A stretch of DNA of 44,281 nucleotides from Candidatus Aenigmatarchaeota archaeon (GCA_021162085.1 JAGGZI010000014.1:1-44281), one strand, 5' to 3'; positions 32,362 through 41,348 are shown, counted from the stretch's first letter. A program made the numbers and translations. Notes: a model not told the origin generated them from the sequence alone.

Positions 32362-34776
32362 TTATTGTGCTGGTGTTGTGGTTGTCGTTTCCAACGGTGC
32401 TGGATATATGTATTCAACACCGGTTGTACCAGCCATGTCAGCCTGTATCTTTGCACATGCTGCTGTTGTATCCTTTGCCTCTACACCGAAAACGACTAAG
32501 GCATACTTTCCTTGTGCGAAAGCGTCCTTGACCAATTTGATCATATAGCCGTTCTCAGGTATTCCTAAGCTGTTTACTGTAGCCATACCACATGCTGGAT
32601 ATGTCAATCCTAGAGCGTCTGCTGTTAGTTTGTTGACACATGGACCACCAACCAATATAAGGTTGTTGTTAGTCTTTTGTGCATCAGTTACCTGTGTATC
32701 CACAGCACCAACTGGCGTTTTTATAACACCTGTCCTTGTTACTTCGCCACTTGTTGTAGTAGCAGTTGCTGTTGCAGGTGCCATATATACGTCAGCTATT
32801 GCCTTCTTTTCTGGGTACGATATGGTCAAATCAGTTTTGTCTTTTGAATCCCAAGACATCAATGCACCCCAGTTTGCTGCATCCAGACCCCACTTTGTAT
32901 CGGAGTCTGTATTTTCTTTTAGGGTTGCATCACTTGTCTGTATCTCCATATCGTCACTTGACTCTAAGAAGTCAAAGCTGAATAATGCACCATCTGTGTC
33001 ACCTGTGTCGTCATACAATGTTACTGTTGATTTTGTTCCATCGTATGCTATGTCAACTTCCCCTGAATAAGATGTTTTGAAGTCGGATGTAGCTGCATCT
33101 CCGTTAGTTACAAAGTCATTTATCTTTGTCATCTCTATCCAATTTCCTGTCTCATTTACCTTTACTTGTATGTTCATAAATCCTCCTAAACTTATTGTAT
33201 CTGCTGTAGTACCGTCCGTGTGGGTATAGTCTTTGTTATCCCACTCTTCTCCTGTGGTATCATCTCTTATGTCTATTTGATGGTTTGCTGTATCAATGTC
33301 CTTTATTTCTAAAATTCTTGCTTCACCACCACTGTTAACTGCAAGGAATTTTACTCCTTCACAAGCAGTTATAGCTGACGTTCCTGTACATTTGTCAGTG
33401 TTTGCTATCATTAAGTTACCAGAACTTGCATGTCCGTCTGCTGTTATTGTGTAACCGCTTGCCAACTCATCACCTGGGAACCCGTGTCCATCCTGTGTCG
33501 GATCTATTATGAATGGTATTTCCAGGTTGTTTCCTGCTATGTCTGTTACTTTTAATGTTCCATCATCTCCAGACGCACTTGCCTTTATGTCTTCGGTGGT
33601 CTTTTCTATTCCCGTGAACATTAGCTTCCATGCACCGAATATTGGGTCTGTCCATGATTCACCTTCACCAATCCATATCTTGTTCTTTGGTGTTACTGTA
33701 AATGATATCTTTGATAGCTTGCTTGACGAACTTGTTATAGTTACGCTACTGTCATAGTCATCCAAAGATTTTCCATTTACCTTTATGTCCTGTCCACTTT
33801 CCAATGTTATCTTTTGTGCACCCACGTAGAATGTGACTGCACTTGTCTTTGATTCCTTTGTACTGAAGAGAATGTCTCTTACGCCAATCTCTGTTCCATC
33901 TGCCAATTCATATGTGTCACCAACGTTCATACTGTCTGTTGTTTCTGATTCCCCATTGTACGATACTGTGAATGTCACCGAAGAACTACTATATACACTT
34001 GGTGTTATTGTGTAGTCAACACCATTTACAGTTACAGTTATCGATGTTTCATCATCTACTGTCTGCTCAGATGCTCCACCGAGCAACTCTAACTTTGTTA
34101 CTGCACCACCACTGACTGTTGCCTTCGAAATGGTGTATGTTTTACCCTCTATCTCTATCTTTGTATTTTCCAAATCTGCTTCATCTGCAACATCCACATC
34201 ATTCCCGAACTCCAACGTATATGTGTACATTGTGGTGGTATCTGGGAAGTACAGATATGTGCCGACTGGCTTATTGTCCAGGTTATCATTCGTGTCAAAT
34301 ACTATCTCTCCAACTGTTGCTGAGTTGGTGAAATCTATTTCTTGTGTGTATGTGTAGTCATTCTTGTTTGTTCCTTTGTCGTCGTGATATGTGTCTTTTT
34401 TCAACATTGTTGGAAAGTCCGTGTTTGTAAATCCTGTTGGCTTTACCGTGTATATGTTATCTCCATAGTTGAAATCTTCTCCTGGAGATGCTATTTTTAC
34501 TCCTTCACTGACAGTTGTTCCTACTGTTCCTCCTGTCGTTGTTACGGTCTCACCACCAAGTCTTGCAGCTATGTTTATAGCACCAACCATATCGGATGCT
34601 ATTCCTGCTGCTGTTCCTCCACTTCCTACAACTATGAGGAAGTTTGGTGTACCGTTTTCTACGAATGGTGCTGGGAAGTCACTTAATGTGTAGTCTGCTG
34701 CTAAAGCTGCTCCTGCCATGGATACTCCAGCCATTAAGGCACCGAGTGCCATAGCTCCAATTTTTCTCAACTGCAT
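32362..34776 (-). CDS. S-layer protein (S_layer_N / S_layer_C type)
   Basis: 804 residues. The signal peptide MQLRKIGAMALGALMAGVSM is followed by a cut after ...AALA (about 26). The N-terminal domain starts with FLIVVGSGGTAAGIASDMVGAINIAARLGG. Long Thr/Asp/Ser-rich beta regions follow, and the C-terminal domain (NNLILVGGPCVNKLTADAL, YALVVFGVEAKDTTAACAKI) returns to the N-terminal fold, as in methanococcal S-layer proteins. It is the main envelope lattice subunit. AAGGAGGG is a strong ribosome site, and a TATA box and a hairpin terminator frame it as a single-gene unit. Very acidic. Confidence 0.92.
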   Translation of the reverse strand: MQLRKIGAMALGALMAGVSMAGAALAADYTLSDFPAPFVENGTPNFLIVVGSGGTAAGIASDMVGAINIAARLGGETVTTTGGTVGTTVSEGVKIASPGEDFNYGDNIYTVKPTGFTNTDFPTMLKKDTYHDDKGTNKNDYTYTQEIDFTNSATVGEIVFDTNDNLDNKPVGTYLYFPDTTTMYTYTLEFGNDVDVADEADLENTKIEIEGKTYTISKATVSGGAVTKLELLGGASEQTVDDETSITVTVNGVDYTITPSVYSSSSVTFTVSYNGESETTDSMNVGDTYELADGTEIGVRDILFSTKESKTSAVTFYVGAQKITLESGQDIKVNGKSLDDYDSSVTITSSSSKLSKISFTVTPKNKIWIGEGESWTDPIFGAWKLMFTGIEKTTEDIKASASGDDGTLKVTDIAGNNLEIPFIIDPTQDGHGFPGDELASGYTITADGHASSGNLMIANTDKCTGTSAITACEGVKFLAVNSGGEARILEIKDIDTANHQIDIRDDTTGEEWDNKDYTHTDGTTADTISLGGFMNIQVKVNETGNWIEMTKINDFVTNGDAATSDFKTSYSGEVDIAYDGTKSTVTLYDDTGDTDGALFSFDFLESSDDMEIQTSDATLKENTDSDTKWGLDAANWGALMSWDSKDKTDLTISYPEKKAIADVYMAPATATATTTSGEVTRTGVIKTPVGAVDTQVTDAQKTNNNLILVGGPCVNKLTADALGLTYPACGMATVNSLGIPENGYMIKLVKDAFAQGKYALVVFGVEAKDTTAACAKIQADMAGTTGVEYIYPAPLETTTTTPAQ

Positions 34777-34820
34777 TTTTATCCCTCCTTTGAGTTTTTA
34801 TTGTTATAAAATAGTAAAAT

Positions 34821-34830
34821 CTTATATATA
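34821..34830 (-). promoter_or_regulatory. TATA box of the S-layer gene
   Basis: TATATATAAG on the minus strand, about 45-50 bases before the ATG, leaving a leader of some 20 bases that holds AAGGAGGGAT. The 34777-35054 intergenic region otherwise shows only AT-rich sequence and the divergent promoter of the glycosyltransferase. Confidence 0.6.
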
Positions 34831-35054
34831 TTGTTGACCTGAAACGGTTTCACTGATGATTTTAAAGGAAGAAAATCAACTATTTTTTAGTTGTAACCAA
34901 TACTTTTTAATGTTTAATTGTTCCAAAAGCGATTTAAGGTGATTTTATAAAAAAATAAGCCATTTCCCTCCCTTTTAATTGAACGATTTAAATACCATAA
35001 AAAATGCATCGTAATTCTTAAAATATTAATACTGATGTATGACATTTATAATTC

Positions 35055-36278
35055 ATGGCGATAGTAATTGACATACTTTATCTCATATTTGTAATGGTTA
35101 CCTTATTCCTGACTCTAATGTTTTTCGTTCTTTATTGGGACAACAAAAAGAATTTATTCAAGATACCAAAGATGAAAAAATTTCCATCATTGAGTATTCT
35201 CATCCCTGCCTATAACGAAGAGAAAACAATTGCTGACACAATAAAAAAGGTTAAGGAGATGGAATATCCAAAGAAGTTTGAAATTATCGTGATAAACGAC
35301 GGGTCAACTGACAACACAAGTGAGATAGCAAAAAAATTTAAGGGGGTGAAGGTTATAGACAAAACAAACGGCGGAAAGGCAAATGCCCTCAACCTCGGAC
35401 TTAAGTATGCCAAGGGGAAAATTATCGCGGTGGTTGACGCAGATTCTTACCCCGGGAAAAAATCGCTCATAAATGCTGTTCCCTTCTTCAAAGAAAAAAA
35501 TGTTGCCGCCGTGACCACATCAATATTTGTCAAAAACCCGAAAAATATTATAGAGAGGCTGCAGAGGATAGAATACATAATGATAGTGTGGGCGCGAAAA
35601 CTTCTGGAATCTATAGACAGCGTATATGCTACACCTGGTGTCCTGAGCCTTTACAGAAAGAGCGCATTGAAAAAGGTGGGTGGTTTTGATGAGAAAAACC
35701 TGACGGAAGATATAGAGATAGCGTGGCGGCTTATTTACAACGGCTATAAGATAAAGATGTCGCTGAACTCTGAGAATGAAACAAAAGTTCCCAACAACAT
35801 GAGAGATTGGTGGAAACAAAGATTAAGATGGAATGTTGGCGGCTTACAAACATCTGTTAAGTACCTCCACACGTTCATGAAAAAAGATTTCAAGAGTTTG
35901 GGAATGTTCATACTGCCGTTCTTCTCATTCTCCTACATATTGTCATTACTTGGGTTGGGGCTCTTAATCTTCATCTTTGGAAAATGGGCAATCGACAATA
36001 TAACGTTTACCATAGGTGCTTACTCTGTGGGTGTTGCACCATCCCACCACCTCTTCTCATTGATGTACATCCCTGATATGTTCACAGTATTTGGTATCAC
36101 TATATTTTTAATTTCTCTTATATGGATAAGCATAAGCTTTAAAACTGTTAAGAAGAGAATTGGCTGGCCGAAGGGCATTTTTGACCTTCTTCTATACTTA
36201 ACAATTTATATAACAATATTCCCATTTAATTTAGTACAGTCTACAATAAGGTTATTGAGGGGTAAGTATGAGTGGTAA
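35055..36278 (+). CDS. family 2 glycosyltransferase, processive type
   Basis: 407 residues. An N-terminal membrane helix (5-27) precedes the GT-A domain with DGS (82-84), DAD (128-130), TED (217-219) and QRLRW (255-259), the full set of cellulose/hyaluronan synthase-like enzymes. Three or four C-terminal membrane helices follow. It would polymerise or transfer sugars across the membrane, perhaps a surface polysaccharide. Its 3' end overlaps a lipoprotein gene by 11 bases. Confidence 0.9.
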   Translation: MAIVIDILYLIFVMVTLFLTLMFFVLYWDNKKNLFKIPKMKKFPSLSILIPAYNEEKTIADTIKKVKEMEYPKKFEIIVINDGSTDNTSEIAKKFKGVKVIDKTNGGKANALNLGLKYAKGKIIAVVDADSYPGKKSLINAVPFFKEKNVAAVTTSIFVKNPKNIIERLQRIEYIMIVWARKLLESIDSVYATPGVLSLYRKSALKKVGGFDEKNLTEDIEIAWRLIYNGYKIKMSLNSENETKVPNNMRDWWKQRLRWNVGGLQTSVKYLHTFMKKDFKSLGMFILPFFSFSYILSLLGLGLLIFIFGKWAIDNITFTIGAYSVGVAPSHHLFSLMYIPDMFTVFGITIFLISLIWISISFKTVKKRIGWPKGIFDLLLYLTIYITIFPFNLVQSTIRLLRGKYEW

Positions 36279-36528
36279 AAATTACAAGGCCTTTGTAATT
36301 TTATTTCTTCTCATAAGCATTGTCATATTCTCCTCCGGTTGTTTGAACAATGAGTGTAAGGATTTAGAAAAGGAACTGAGCGAAAAGAATCTAACATGTC
36401 ATTGTATGAAAGGACATATAGTACCTGATATAATGAAGAACAGAACCGATATAAAACCAAAGTGTTTTTGCGTTTGTAACATAAATGGAAAGTGGGAAAA
36501 CATAAGCATAGTTCAGGCTACACCGTAA
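36268..36528 (+). CDS. small cysteine-rich lipoprotein
   Basis: 86 residues with a type II signal: hydrophobic FVILFLLISIVIFSSGC, lipobox Cys25. Six more cysteines follow (CHC and CFCVC among them), so disulfides or metal are likely. Overlaps the glycosyltransferase and may work with it. No family recognised. Confidence 0.65.
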   Translation: MSGKNYKAFVILFLLISIVIFSSGCLNNECKDLEKELSEKNLTCHCMKGHIVPDIMKNRTDIKPKCFCVCNINGKWENISIVQATP

Positions 36529-36543
36529 GTGACTAGCAAGAAA

Positions 36544-37302
36544 TCACCATAAATACCTGCTCACCAAATCATACACGTTCTCCTTGTCTACCAATCCAAG
36601 TAATGTTATATCATAAGCGTCCTTTGTTATCCTTAGTTCCCTAAGTAGTTTCTGTACCTCATCACTCCAGAATCCATCATCCTCTATGTGAGATACAACC
36701 TTTGCCCTTATATCATCAACTACCTTTCTTCCTTTGGCTGGTTCCTGATATATTTTTTTCTTCATGGTCGATAATCTGTTCCTGAGATACTCTTTATCGT
36801 TTTTACAGTTATCTAAAGACCTTTCTAGTTTTCCAATCACTATATCACTTATTGACTCTACGTTTATATCATATTTTTCGACTGAATTGTCCAGAATATC
36901 ATTTATCCTGTTTCTCTGAGATTCGTACTTTTTTTCAGTGAAGTGAGGTATGTGTATAGAAAATCCTCCTCTATCATCCTCAAGCTTTATTTCAAAGCAG
37001 GTTCTCTTTGAATTGAAGGCAATCGTGTAATCATCTGGAATCTCTGATGTAATTTTTTTAGATATGTAATCCTCGATGACACGAAAATCCGATTTTCTTA
37101 CCCTGTTCTTAGTTATCACATCTAAGTCTGTTGTACCCCTTAAATATCTTGGTCCAAGCTTTTCGTTTGCCCATATCTGAGAAGGTATCCCTCCAACACT
37201 TGAATAATCCCCCACCAACTTCTCCATTCTTGACTCATTAAATCCCTTCAATATCTCTACAGATTCCTTAACAATTCTATCATTTACTGTGTACCCGAAC
37301 AT
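36544..37302 (-). CDS. nucleotidyltransferase-fold protein (AbiEii/MNT-like)
   Basis: 252 residues. VGGIP (36-40) and GTTDLDVI (56-63) give the Gly-rich loop and DxD pair of the Pol-beta-type nucleotidyltransferases, followed by a mixed alpha/beta region and a helical C-terminus. It resembles the antitoxin-pair toxins of the AbiEii group, but no partner antitoxin gene adjoins, so a toxin role is not supported. Confidence 0.65.
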   Translation of the reverse strand: MFGYTVNDRIVKESVEILKGFNESRMEKLVGDYSSVGGIPSQIWANEKLGPRYLRGTTDLDVITKNRVRKSDFRVIEDYISKKITSEIPDDYTIAFNSKRTCFEIKLEDDRGGFSIHIPHFTEKKYESQRNRINDILDNSVEKYDINVESISDIVIGKLERSLDNCKNDKEYLRNRLSTMKKKIYQEPAKGRKVVDDIRAKVVSHIEDDGFWSDEVQKLLRELRITKDAYDITLLGLVDKENVYDLVSRYLW

Positions 37303-37355
37303 ATAACCATGTAATATATGGGAATTATAGTATTTAAATTTTCACTTATAAGTAG

Positions 37356-37700
37356 TTACTTCCAAAGAGGCAAGGAACCCGTGATTTTATCTATGTCTTT
37401 TTCCTTTGCTGGCCCAATCCCAAGGCACGTTATCGTCCCACTTGGAAGTTCGGTTCTTCCCGCATCACTTATGAGCACATGTGGAAGTTTCATCTTCTCT
37501 GCCTTCTTTTTCAAATCCAACAACCCTTTCTTACCATTAACACTTAGAACAACTTTTTTCTCTCCCTCAAGCCTCCATATGCCTCTCACCAGCTTATTAG
37601 ACTTTCTCCATGAGCCAAGCGATGCATGTGCAACCTGGGCAGCAAGTTTTCCTGGACTCAAATTCAAATCTTTTCTCACAACTATGACCTGTTTGTACAA
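37356..37700 (-). CDS. pth2: peptidyl-tRNA hydrolase 2
   Basis: 114 residues, the complete archaeal Pth2: KQVIVVRKDLNLSPGKLAAQVAHASLG at the N-terminus with catalytic Lys and His, then VLISDAGRTELPSGTITCLGIGP. It frees tRNA from aborted peptides. The start is TTG at 37700 after GGTGGAG (37711-37705). Last gene of the lipid-cluster strand, separated from it by a palindromic element. Confidence 0.94.
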   Translation of the reverse strand: MYKQVIVVRKDLNLSPGKLAAQVAHASLGSWRKSNKLVRGIWRLEGEKKVVLSVNGKKGLLDLKKKAEKMKLPHVLISDAGRTELPSGTITCLGIGPAKEKDIDKITGSLPLWK

Positions 37701-37722
37701 TTTACTCCACCTACTTAATTAA

Positions 37723-37809
37723 AGTTTTCTTTTCTAAAGTCTTTTCTTTTGATTTGCGACTAAAGTCGCAAATTTTGGGATGCAATCCCAAAATGAAAAG
37801 AAAAGCTTT
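37723..37809. repeat. palindromic element, copy 5 (intergenic, not linked to a tRNA)
   Basis: Lead-in AGTTTTCTTT and arms CTTTTCTTTT / AAAAGAAAAG with outer pair AAAG / CTTT, as in the tRNA-linked copies. Its tip holds two perfect hairpins in series, TTTGCGAC/GTCGCAAA and TTTTGGGAT/ATCCCAAAA, giving a cross-like fold. The copy begins inside the stop codon of the DUF63 gene (37808-37810) and fills the gap to pth2. Confidence 0.75.
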
Positions 37810-38599
37810 ACGGAACCATCATTCCAACCTTCAGCATATCCCTCGTGCCGAGGGCAAGACCCAAAATTAATATTGCTATCTTTAGCCAATTTCTGAATCC
37901 CTCATCCTCCACGTACTTATCTATCAAGTAAAGCACTGGCCAAACTATGAAAATTTTTAATGGAAACATTATCCATGGTCCAGTGAATCCAATTAGGAAC
38001 GTTGGAAGAACGTGCTGTTCTGCATAACCAAAGAATGTTAGCGCAACAAACGTGGAGCTCCCATCAAATAAATGTGAAACCAGTATTGAATAGTTCATCC
38101 TTGAAAGGTATTTTGGAAATTTAAGATGAATTGGAGCAAAAACTGCTGCCCACATACCCACAAGACCTAATATCATCAAAACACCTCTCCAATTTCTCAA
38201 TCCAAATAAAAAAACCTCGTAAAGGTTGAAAGCGCACAGGATGGTTCCAGTTATCAACATAGTCTTCCAATAATCGAACTTGAATTTCTTTTGAATGAGC
38301 GCTGAAATAATCAAAATAGCAAGTGTCACAAAAAACAGAGTTACGTATATACCAGGAGAGACAAAGAAATACCCGTGATAAAATCCTGCATCTTCCAGAG
38401 CCCTCATTATGCCTCCAAGAAATATGAATGGAACCAATGAAAGGATAAAATTCTTATCAACCTTCATTTTCATTTTTTTAAGTATGTACTTGTAAACAAG
38501 AAATACTGCTACAACAAAAATCAGTGCATAAACTATGGTGGCCGGGAGAGTGTAGTAATGCCCCATTGGCTGCAAAAAATATTTCTCTATGAAACCCAT
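37808..38599 (-). CDS. DUF63 family membrane protein
   Basis: 263 residues with about eight membrane helices. LGGIMRALEDAGF, the SPGIYVT loop and SHLFDGSSTFVALT are the conserved blocks of archaeal DUF63, whose function is unknown. Its ATG overlaps the stop of the PssA-like gene by one base (TGATG), so it belongs to the lipid cluster. The palindromic element abuts its stop. Confidence 0.85.
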   Translation of the reverse strand: MGFIEKYFLQPMGHYYTLPATIVYALIFVVAVFLVYKYILKKMKMKVDKNFILSLVPFIFLGGIMRALEDAGFYHGYFFVSPGIYVTLFFVTLAILIISALIQKKFKFDYWKTMLITGTILCAFNLYEVFLFGLRNWRGVLMILGLVGMWAAVFAPIHLKFPKYLSRMNYSILVSHLFDGSSTFVALTFFGYAEQHVLPTFLIGFTGPWIMFPLKIFIVWPVLYLIDKYVEDEGFRNWLKIAILILGLALGTRDMLKVGMMVP

Positions 38600-39183
38600 C
38601 AGTCACCACCAAAGAAGGGAAGTGGAACCAGATTGTTTTCTTTTGTTTTTTCTTTTTCCTCTTCGTCCTTTATTTCTATTTCCTTCGGTTCTTTCTTTTT
38701 TTTGCGCGGCTTCCTAACCCTAAAACTACTCATCATCAGTACAGATGAAACTATGAGCCAGCCAGAAACTATGTACACATCAAAGAAGTTGAAGATGTAT
38801 ATAAATGGTATTATGAATCCGTTTACAAGAGTTGGCATCCCACCAATCTTTGAAATCCTGACGGCACTAATCAACATGAATATCAAACCAAGTGTTAAAA
38901 CTACAAGTTGCATCAGAACGTTCAGATTGGAGAAATAAATTACAATGAATAGTGCCGATGCAATTCCAAAGGGTGTCATTCTCCCCAATGAAATTACAAC
39001 CTTGAATATATCCGTATCTATCGTGAGCAATCTCACCAACACGTGATTTACGATATCAATCGATGCTGCCAGTATTAAAATGTAAGCCCCATAATCAAAC
39101 AACCCCCTTATGAAAAAAAACATGGAAAGAAATCCAAGCGATATGTTTAAAAGTGACAATACCTCTACAACCCTTCCTTTCAT
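38599..39183 (-). CDS. degenerate PssA-like (CDP-alcohol phosphatidyltransferase fold) protein
   Basis: 194 residues, five to six membrane helices and a Lys/Glu-rich tail. It aligns by eye with phosphatidylserine synthases: LLNISLGFLS (11-20) is the NLLT..LGF start and PFGIASAL (71-78) the SFGVAPAL block. The catalytic motif DGxDGxxAR..GxxxDxxxD is lost: only Asp43 and Arg51 remain where AASIDIVNHVLVR and ISLGRMTPF stand. It is probably not an active transferase. Between the epimerase and DUF63 genes, no gaps. Confidence 0.7.
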   Translation of the reverse strand: MKGRVVEVLSLLNISLGFLSMFFFIRGLFDYGAYILILAASIDIVNHVLVRLLTIDTDIFKVVISLGRMTPFGIASALFIVIYFSNLNVLMQLVVLTLGLIFMLISAVRISKIGGMPTLVNGFIIPFIYIFNFFDVYIVSGWLIVSSVLMMSSFRVRKPRKKKKEPKEIEIKDEEEKEKTKENNLVPLPFFGGD

Positions 39184-40014
39184 CTAATCACCAAATATCC
39201 TCTTGAATGCTTCTATTGTATCTTCCGGTTTATATTTAAGATATTCTTCGGAATCCTTTATATTAAATTCTCTATCTTTAAATGTTGTTCTTATGAATCC
39301 AGATAACTGCGGTATAAACTTTCCAATGCCTATGAGTATTTTGGGAATGTAAATCTGATTTATTCCAAGGTCATTCTTCAGGACATTGGATATGTCATTT
39401 ATCTTAACAGGCTTCCTGTCTGCAATATTGTAAAACCCATTTCTTTTACACTTAATTGAATTTAAAAAAGCCCTTATGAGAGGCTCCTTGAAAGTTGGGT
39501 GGAATTTGAAATCTATTCCAAGTTTGGGAAATATCCTGTATTTCTTCAGTGACCTGAATCTCTCTTCATCGTACACAAAAGACGGCCTTATGGTTATAAC
39601 ATTAATTTTGTTGGAGTATCTTTTAACAACTTCCTCTGCCATCCTTTTTGACAACCCGTATATCGTCATATCTTCGTATATAGCACCAACCGAACTCACA
39701 AAAATTATCTTCTTCACGGAATTCTCTATACCGGCCCTCAGTACGTTCTCAGTCCCATCAACATTAACCTCAAAGAATTTTTCCTTGCTAACTCCAAATC
39801 CCTTTCTCTCCGTTATTCCAGCAAGATGATATATGTAGTCAACATCCTTTGTGGCGTTCAACATGCTCTTGTAATCTGTGATGTTTCCCTTAACAAACTC
39901 AAAGTCTTTTGATTTCTTACTCTTCCTTGTGAGAACCTTGACGTTGTATTTATCTCTAAGTCTATCAACCAAATCAGATCCTATGTACCCTGTTCCACCT
40001 GTAACAAGAATCAT
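39184..40014 (-). CDS. NAD-dependent epimerase/dehydratase (extended SDR)
   Basis: About 276 residues. GGTGYIGSDL at the N-terminus binds NAD(P), and FVSSVGAI and YGLSKRMAEE carry the catalytic Ser, Tyr and Lys. The start chosen is ATG 40014, which overlaps the upstream stop (ATGA); ATG 40026 is in frame but inside the neighbour. In this lipid cluster it may modify a sugar or polyol head group (inference). Confidence 0.85.
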   Translation of the reverse strand: MILVTGGTGYIGSDLVDRLRDKYNVKVLTRKSKKSKDFEFVKGNITDYKSMLNATKDVDYIYHLAGITERKGFGVSKEKFFEVNVDGTENVLRAGIENSVKKIIFVSSVGAIYEDMTIYGLSKRMAEEVVKRYSNKINVITIRPSFVYDEERFRSLKKYRIFPKLGIDFKFHPTFKEPLIRAFLNSIKCKRNGFYNIADRKPVKINDISNVLKNDLGINQIYIPKILIGIGKFIPQLSGFIRTTFKDREFNIKDSEEYLKYKPEDTIEAFKRIFGD

Positions 40015-40559
40015 AGATATCTCCACGCATGATAAAATCTTTCAAAAAATGAATATATACCTATTAAAAGTACTATAAGTACTGCGTAATAAACTTGGGA
40101 AAATAAAAGCCCAAAAAACATGACTGACAATCGGACCGCCCTCATACTGAGTTTTTCACCAACCTTGCTCTTTGTCCCAGACTCGATAACCGAACTCTCA
40201 TAACTTGCCATGTACACAAAGAAAATTGTCGTGAAGGCAATCACGGCACTCACATATCCACCAAGAAATGTTGAGAATATTAGTACAAAATCTGAAATCC
40301 TGTCACCAACCCTATCGAAGAACATCCCAAACTTGCTCGTTGTCTTATGAAACTTTGCAACTGTTCCGTCCAGCAGGTCAAGGAAACCTGAAATGAAAAG
40401 GAACAAGGCACCAAGGACTATATTTGATAAAAAAATTTCATAGCCACATAAAAACATAAAAATTATTGCAAGAAGTGTTATTATGTTCGGATTTACATTC
40501 AATCTCTTTGCAACGGGAACCAGAAACGATTCCACGTAGTCCTTTGAATCAGCAATCAT
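40011..40559 (-). CDS. CDP-alcohol phosphatidyltransferase
   Basis: 182 residues, six membrane helices. The catalytic motif is complete: Asp61, Asp64, Gly65, Lys69 in DLLDGTVAK, then Gly78, Asp82, Asp86 in GMFFDRVGD. It would join CDP-archaeol to an alcohol such as inositol or glycerol phosphate. CarS, which makes CDP-archaeol, is encoded upstream on the same strand. Confidence 0.92.
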   Translation of the reverse strand: MIADSKDYVESFLVPVAKRLNVNPNIITLLAIIFMFLCGYEIFLSNIVLGALFLFISGFLDLLDGTVAKFHKTTSKFGMFFDRVGDRISDFVLIFSTFLGGYVSAVIAFTTIFFVYMASYESSVIESGTKSKVGEKLSMRAVRLSVMFFGLLFSQVYYAVLIVLLIGIYSFFERFYHAWRYL

Positions 40560-40660
40560 AATATAAGTATAAATTATTTATTTAAAATATTTTCAACCAA
40601 AGTGTGTACTTCTTCCACAGAGCCTGCGCCTTTTTTGAATCAAGTATTATGTTGTGGCCA

Positions 40661-41344
40661 TCACAACCTTCTTGTTATTGACCTCAAAACCTTTTTAGTT
40701 GCCAACCTCATCTTACTATAAAATCCAAATGGTTTTCCCTTTATGATAACCTTCCCTTTCTTTATTGCCTTTAAAACTTCATCTACGTCCGAGCCACAGT
40801 TAATTATGTTGTATATGGTGCCTACGTCCTTCCAGTAGTGTGCATCAGAACCTCCCGTCATAGGATAATTCAACTCCCTGGCAACGTCGTACGCCTTCTT
40901 GTTTTCCTTCCATCTAATTCCACCATTCAATACTTCAATTGCATCAAACCTGTATTTTCTTATGGCATCCCCAACTCCAGATGTTCTGGGAAATCCAACA
41001 TATGGGTGTACTGCTATTGCTATTCCACCAAGCTCATGAATTTTATCTATGGTCTCCTGAACAGATAATCCTTTCCTGACATTCTCCTTTATTCCAAGTG
41101 CGAGTATGTGCCCGTCTGCAGAGCTGACCTCAGAACCAGGAATTAAAACGAAGTTCTTTATTTTCTTTGAGTACTTTAGTCCCTCAATGGAACCTTTCAC
41201 TGAATCGTGATCGGTTATTGCAAGTCCATTCAAGCCCTTTGACATTACCATCTTTATCATTTCTTTGGGGGTTCCGAATGCCTCATCACCCCATATCCTG
41301 TGTCTTGAATAAACAGAATGCGTATGTATATCTGCGTATATCAT
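40661..41344 (-). CDS. PHP-domain phosphoesterase
   Basis: About 227 residues. DIHTHS (His7, His9), AITDHD, GSEVSS, AVHPYVG and GGSDAH are the metal-binding steps of PHP phosphoesterases related to YciV/TrpH. The start is ATG 41344 with GGTGAT just before; the frame is open a little further into CarS. The 100-base gap to the next gene (40560-40660) holds no convincing gene. Confidence 0.87.
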   Translation of the reverse strand: MIYADIHTHSVYSRHRIWGDEAFGTPKEMIKMVMSKGLNGLAITDHDSVKGSIEGLKYSKKIKNFVLIPGSEVSSADGHILALGIKENVRKGLSVQETIDKIHELGGIAIAVHPYVGFPRTSGVGDAIRKYRFDAIEVLNGGIRWKENKKAYDVARELNYPMTGGSDAHYWKDVGTIYNIINCGSDVDEVLKAIKKGKVIIKGKPFGFYSKMRLATKKVLRSITRRL

Positions 41345-41348
41345 TGTA

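Noticed and set aside
32630-34693. Several plus-strand open frames opposite the S-layer gene
   Set aside because: They mirror the low-complexity Thr/Asp codons of the S-layer gene and look like no known protein.
36544-37302. Toxin of an AbiEii-type toxin-antitoxin pair
   Set aside because: No adjacent antitoxin-like gene; only the nucleotidyltransferase loop is recognisable.
40560-40660. Short minus-strand frame after the PHP gene
   Set aside because: About 30 codons without a start codon or ribosome site.
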